In this document: positions 61,496 to 64,000 of the stretch, piece by piece
Numbering within the stretch: position 1 is the first letter of the stretch
How the letters are laid out: every line of letters begins with the position of its first letter
DNA from: Paenarthrobacter nicotinovorans
Lineage (GTDB): Bacteria > Actinomycetota > Actinomycetes > Actinomycetales > Micrococcaceae
Direction: 5' to 3'
DNA length: 64,000 bases
NCBI RefSeq assembly: GCF_007670255.1
Contig: NZ_SZVS01000003.1
Location: 332,295-396,294 of the forward strand
Translations under genes and position numbers: made by a program
The notes under the pieces: generated by a model
What the model was told of the DNA's origin: nothing
The model's input: the letters and a program-made list of their open reading frames with translations, nothing else
The model's database searches: none

Positions 61496-62734
61496 CTATG
61501 AACGTGACGCATGACGTTCGGGAACGGCTTTGGGCGGGGCCGAAAGCCGGCCTACAACCAGGGCCGTTTGCAGCACAAACGCCTCCCTTGGGAGCAGTGG
61601 ATCCCAGCCTGTCACGTCGCAGACACGCTTCAAACGGTAGCGCACCGTGTTGGCATGGACGAACAGTTCCCGGGCTGTTGCTTCCAGGGAATGTCCCAAT
61701 TCAAGGTAGGTCCCAAGGGTCTCCACCAGCCCGTTCGAGGCCGCCAGAAGGGGTCGGTAGATGTTCTTGATCAGCGATCTCCGGGCAGCGTCATCGCCGG
61801 AAACCACCCGCTCCGGCAGCAGATCGTCGGCGGCGACGGGCCGCGGGGCGGAGGGCCATGCGCGGGCCGCGGTGAGTCCCGCGAACGCGGCCTGGGCGGA
61901 GCTGCTTGCTTCCAGCAGTGATCCGGCTTCGGGGCCATACACCACGGCGCCTGGGGCGAAAAGTTCGCTGAGCTTCACGTAGGCCGTGTCCCGGTCCTGC
62001 ACCCCACCCAGGATCAGGATGAGACGGTCACCCTGGATACCCACCAGCGCGTCCTCGGCGAACCGTCCTGCAGTGCGTCGCAGTTCGCTGACGTAGCTCG
62101 CGCTTGGTTCAGACGGGGAATTGCCCACCATGACGGTGAACCGCTCCTGTGCTTTCCAGCCCAGGGCCGCGATCCGGGACCGCAGGGCATCGGTGTTCTC
62201 GCCACGGAGGATGGCATCAACAATCAGCGCTTCCAGGCGCGTGTCCCAGGAGCCGCGTGATTCTGCAGCGCGCGCGTAGACGTCCGCGGCAGCGAACGCC
62301 ACCTCCCGGGAGTAGCGCAGGACGGCTTCACGCAGGGAAGGCTGGTCGGATTCCGGGGCTATGACGGGCACCTGGTCTTCGACCACTTCAACCACGATGC
62401 GGATCAGTTGCAGGGCCTTCTGCAGGCTGATGGAGCGGGTGAGCTCGGTGGGGGCGTTGCCAAACACATCGGTAAGGATCCAAGATGGCGAGCTGGGGCG
62501 CTCATACCAGGTGACGAAGGCGGCGATACCGTTCTGCGCGACCAGGCCCAGTGCGGAGCGCTCATCGGAACTCAGGCGGCTGTACCAGGGGAGTGACTTC
62601 TCCAGTTGACGCATCGTGCTGGTGGACAGTTGCCCGACGTTGGCGCGGAGCTGCCGCAAGGTCTCCGCTTTCTCCGGCGACAATGCCTGGGGCGCTGCCT
62701 TGCGCTTTGAAGTTGTTTTGGTGGGCTCTGCCAT
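61496..62734 (-). CDS. fasR: PucR-type helix-turn-helix regulator of fatty-acid synthesis (FasR-like)
   Basis: The 412-residue product has a C-terminal PucR-family helix-turn-helix (LELGHSLEATARELFVHANTVRYRLKR, near residues 355-381) after a long sensory region with no recognised ligand domain. In Streptomyces the ortholog at this spot, FasR, activates the fabD operon. The ATG at 62734 sits exactly 6 nt after a TATGCT, so the mRNA is probably leaderless; a longer frame to 62770 would run into the putative operator. It ends 94 nt before fabD. Confidence 0.88.
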   Translation of the reverse strand: MAEPTKTTSKRKAAPQALSPEKAETLRQLRANVGQLSTSTMRQLEKSLPWYSRLSSDERSALGLVAQNGIAAFVTWYERPSSPSWILTDVFGNAPTELTRSISLQKALQLIRIVVEVVEDQVPVIAPESDQPSLREAVLRYSREVAFAAADVYARAAESRGSWDTRLEALIVDAILRGENTDALRSRIAALGWKAQERFTVMVGNSPSEPSASYVSELRRTAGRFAEDALVGIQGDRLILILGGVQDRDTAYVKLSELFAPGAVVYGPEAGSLLEASSSAQAAFAGLTAARAWPSAPRPVAADDLLPERVVSGDDAARRSLIKNIYRPLLAASNGLVETLGTYLELGHSLEATARELFVHANTVRYRLKRVCDVTGWDPLLPREAFVLQTALVVGRLSAPPKAVPERHASRS

Positions 62735-62740
62735 GGAATG

Positions 62741-62746
62741 AGCATA
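62741..62746 (-). promoter_or_regulatory. -10 hexamer of fasR (leaderless)
   Basis: On the minus strand TATGCT is followed by 6 nt (CATTCC) and the ATG at 62734; no ribosome-binding site is present. The putative operator lies 36-54 nt upstream of this start point. Confidence 0.6.
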
Positions 62747-62769
62747 CGGCCCCGCGGTGGGAAGCTCCA

Positions 62770-62788
62770 TTTGTGCGAAGGCTACAAC
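62770..62788 (-). promoter_or_regulatory. Putative FasR operator upstream of fasR
   Basis: TTTGTGCGAAGGCTACAAC shares 16 of 19 bases with the site before fabD, with the same TTGT/ACAA arms. Its position at about -36 to -54 from the predicted leaderless start would allow autoregulation. Confidence 0.55.
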
Positions 62789-62841
62789 TGGCGTTGTCGC
62801 CCGTCACGTTCGGCCAGGCGTCACGAAGTGCGCTTAAAGCC

Positions 62842-62878
62842 CGACGGCGATCCCCACCTTTGGTGAGGACCGCCGTCG
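62842..62878 (-). terminator. Terminator of aceE
   Basis: CGACGGCG (62842-62849) pairs with CGCCGTCG (62871-62878), with further TCC/GGA and CACC/GGTG pairs inside. On the minus strand GGGCTTTAAG follows, a weak T-run. It lies 40 nt after the aceE stop. Confidence 0.65.
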
Positions 62879-62917
62879 CGGTTGGTGCTGGTGACGCGTG
62901 ACGTCCCGGAAGGGGAC

Positions 62918-64000
62918 TTAGGCGTCTCCGCCTGCTCCGCCGGTGGTGCCGGCGTTCACATCGAGGAGCCGGTACTTGTCGATCGCCTTTTCCACGGCAC
63001 CTTCTTCAACTTCGCCCTTGGCGGCGAGGAGTTGGAGGGTTTTGGTGACGATGGAGTGGGTGTCGTTTTTGAAGTAGCGGCGGGCGGCTTGGCGGGTGTC
63101 GGAGAAGCCGAAGCCGTCTGCTCCGAGGGAGGCGAAGTCGTTGGGGATGTATTGGCGGATTTGGTCGGGGACGGCTTTCATGTAGTCGGAGACGGCGATG
63201 ACGGGTCCGTGGTGGCCGGTGAGTTGTTCGGTGATGAACGGGGTTCGTGGGGGTTGGCCGGGGTTGAGGAAGGCGTGGTCGTCGGCGTCGAGTCCGTCGC
63301 GTCGGAGTTCGTTCCAGGAGGTGACGGACCAGATGGTCGCGGCGACGCCCCAGTCGTCGTTGAGGATTTTTTGGGCCTCGAGGGCCCAGGGCACGGACAC
63401 GCCGGAGGCGAGGATTTGTGCGGTGGGCCGGTTGGTGTCTCCTTGGGGGGCGTCAGCGAGTTTGTAGATGCCTTTGAGGAGTCCGTTGGTGTCGAGGTTT
63501 TCGGGTTCGGCGGGTTGGGTGATGGGTTCGTTGTAGACGGTGAGGTAGAACATTGTGTTCTTGTCCTCGGAGTCCTCGCCGTACATGGTTTCGAGGCCGT
63601 GGCGGATGATGTGGCCGATTTCGTAGCCGTAGGCGGGGTCGTAGGTGCGCACGGCGGGGTTGGTGGAGGCCAGGATGGGGGAGTGTCCGTCGGCGTGTTG
63701 GAGTCCTTCGCCGGTGAGGGTGGTTCGTCCTGCGGTGGCGCCGATGATGAAGCCGCGGGTCATTTGGTCGGCTGCGGCCCAGAACGAGTCTCCGGTGCGT
63801 TGGAAGCCGAACATGGAGTAGAACACGTAGATCGGGACGAGGGGTTCGCCGTGGGTGGCGTAGGAGGTGCCGGCGGCGGTGAAGGCTGCGACGGCGCCGG
63901 CTTCGTTGATGCCGGGGTGGATTAGTTGTCCGGCGGGGGATTCTTTGTAGGCCAGGACGAGGTCGCGGTCTACGGAGAGGTAGTTCTGGCCTTTGGGGTT
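62918..64000 (-). CDS. aceE: Pyruvate dehydrogenase E1 component, C-terminal part (truncated by window edge)
   Basis: The last 360 residues of an AceE-type homodimeric E1 are visible; the start lies beyond the window. The protein decarboxylates pyruvate on TPP and passes acetyl to lipoyl-E2. Signature stretches include [39 protein letters not shown] and [22 protein letters not shown]. Codon use in 63020-64000 is unlike every neighbour: Leu is CTC in 22 of 25 cases, Gln CAA in 14 of 15, Lys AAA in 8 of 9. The last 30-odd codons return to AAG and mixed use. fasR lies downstream on the same strand. Confidence 0.93.
   Translation of the reverse strand, partial: NPKGQNYLSVDRDLVLAYKESPAGQLIHPGINEAGAVAAFTAAGTSYATHGEPLVPIYVFYSMFGFQRTGDSFWAAADQMTRGFIIGATAGRTTLTGEGLQHADGHSPILASTNPAVRTYDPAYGYEIGHIIRHGLETMYGEDSEDKNTMFYLTVYNEPITQPAEPENLDTNGLLKGIYKLADAPQGDTNRPTAQILASGVSVPWALEAQKILNDDWGVAATIWSVTSWNELRRDGLDADDHAFLNPGQPPRTPFITEQLTGHHGPVIAVSDYMKAVPDQIRQYIPNDFASLGADGFGFSDTRQAARRYFKNDTHSIVTKTLQLLAAKGEVEEGAVEKAIDKYRLLDVNAGTTGGAGGDA

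Noticed and set aside
62882..63925. 347-codon plus-strand ORF opposite aceE
   Set aside because: It is Gly/Val/Glu-dominated low complexity and lies antisense to a clear AceE sequence. It is a by-product of the unusual C/A-ending codons of aceE.

Overview
The window is about 63-65% GC. Its gene order is the conserved chromosomal core of a high-GC Gram-positive actinobacterium. NdgR-leuCD, a DUF3145 gene, a PucR-type FasR regulator ahead of fabD-fabH-acpP-fabF, an AceE-type pyruvate dehydrogenase, a PII with Tyr51, and many GTG/TTG starts point to the Micrococcaceae (Arthrobacter/Paenarthrobacter-like). I cannot name a species. I see no phage, IS element, CRISPR array, rRNA or tRNA.

Layout. 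1-3.2 kb: two overlapping dynamin-like/YfjP GTPases, the first cut by the window edge. 3.2-6.7 kb: a DUF1697 gene and the IclR regulator ndgR, divergent from leuC-leuD. 6.7-11.1 kb: murA, an acyltransferase, gpsA and ddl (wall and phospholipid precursors). 11.1-16.6 kb: a DUF3515 lipoprotein divergent from thiL, DAK2, recG and rsmD. 16.6-21.9 kb: a spermidine-synthase-like gene and an aminotransferase, divergent from coaD, yceD-rpmF-rnc-mutM. 21.9-30.3 kb: the least ordinary stretch, with a secreted Ser/Gly/Pro-rich protein, an MFS exporter, a beta-propeller protein and a 1,636-residue secreted protein carrying four DUF4082 modules. 30.3-41.5 kb: smc-ftsY, an MFS gene, amtB-glnK, zwf and ffh. 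41.5-46.9 kb: an alpha/beta hydrolase, thiC with a TPP riboswitch, an amidohydrolase, a VOC dioxygenase and a hypothetical gene. 47-57.6 kb: rpsP-khpA-rimM-trmD, rplS, two signal peptidases, rnhB, DUF2469, yraN, comM, dprA, xerC and DUF3145. 57.7-64 kb, minus strand: aceE, fasR, fabD, fabH, acpP and fabF.

Most genes are recognisable housekeeping genes, and I see no obvious new defence or mobile system. The signals worth a second look are regulatory or evolutionary. A 19-bp inverted-repeat motif lies upstream of both fabD and fasR. 11-bp-phased GlnR-type boxes lie before amtB. Several genes have a -10 hexamer exactly 6-7 nt before the start codon, which suggests leaderless mRNAs. An ATT start is likely for yceD. 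The visible aceE has strikingly foreign codon use (CTC/CAA/AAA) that reverts sharply near its 3' end. An alpha/beta hydrolase has Glu in place of its nucleophile, and a 14-codon ORF is stop/start-coupled on both sides between comM and dprA.

The genes connect through precursor supply (fab, gpsA, acyltransferase, murA, ddl), protein targeting (ftsY, ffh, lepB pair), ribosome maturation (rpsP, rimM, trmD, rplS, rsmD, rpmF, rnc), DNA maintenance (recG, mutM, smc, dprA, comM, xerC, rnhB) and nitrogen and leucine control (amtB, glnK, ndgR, leuCD).
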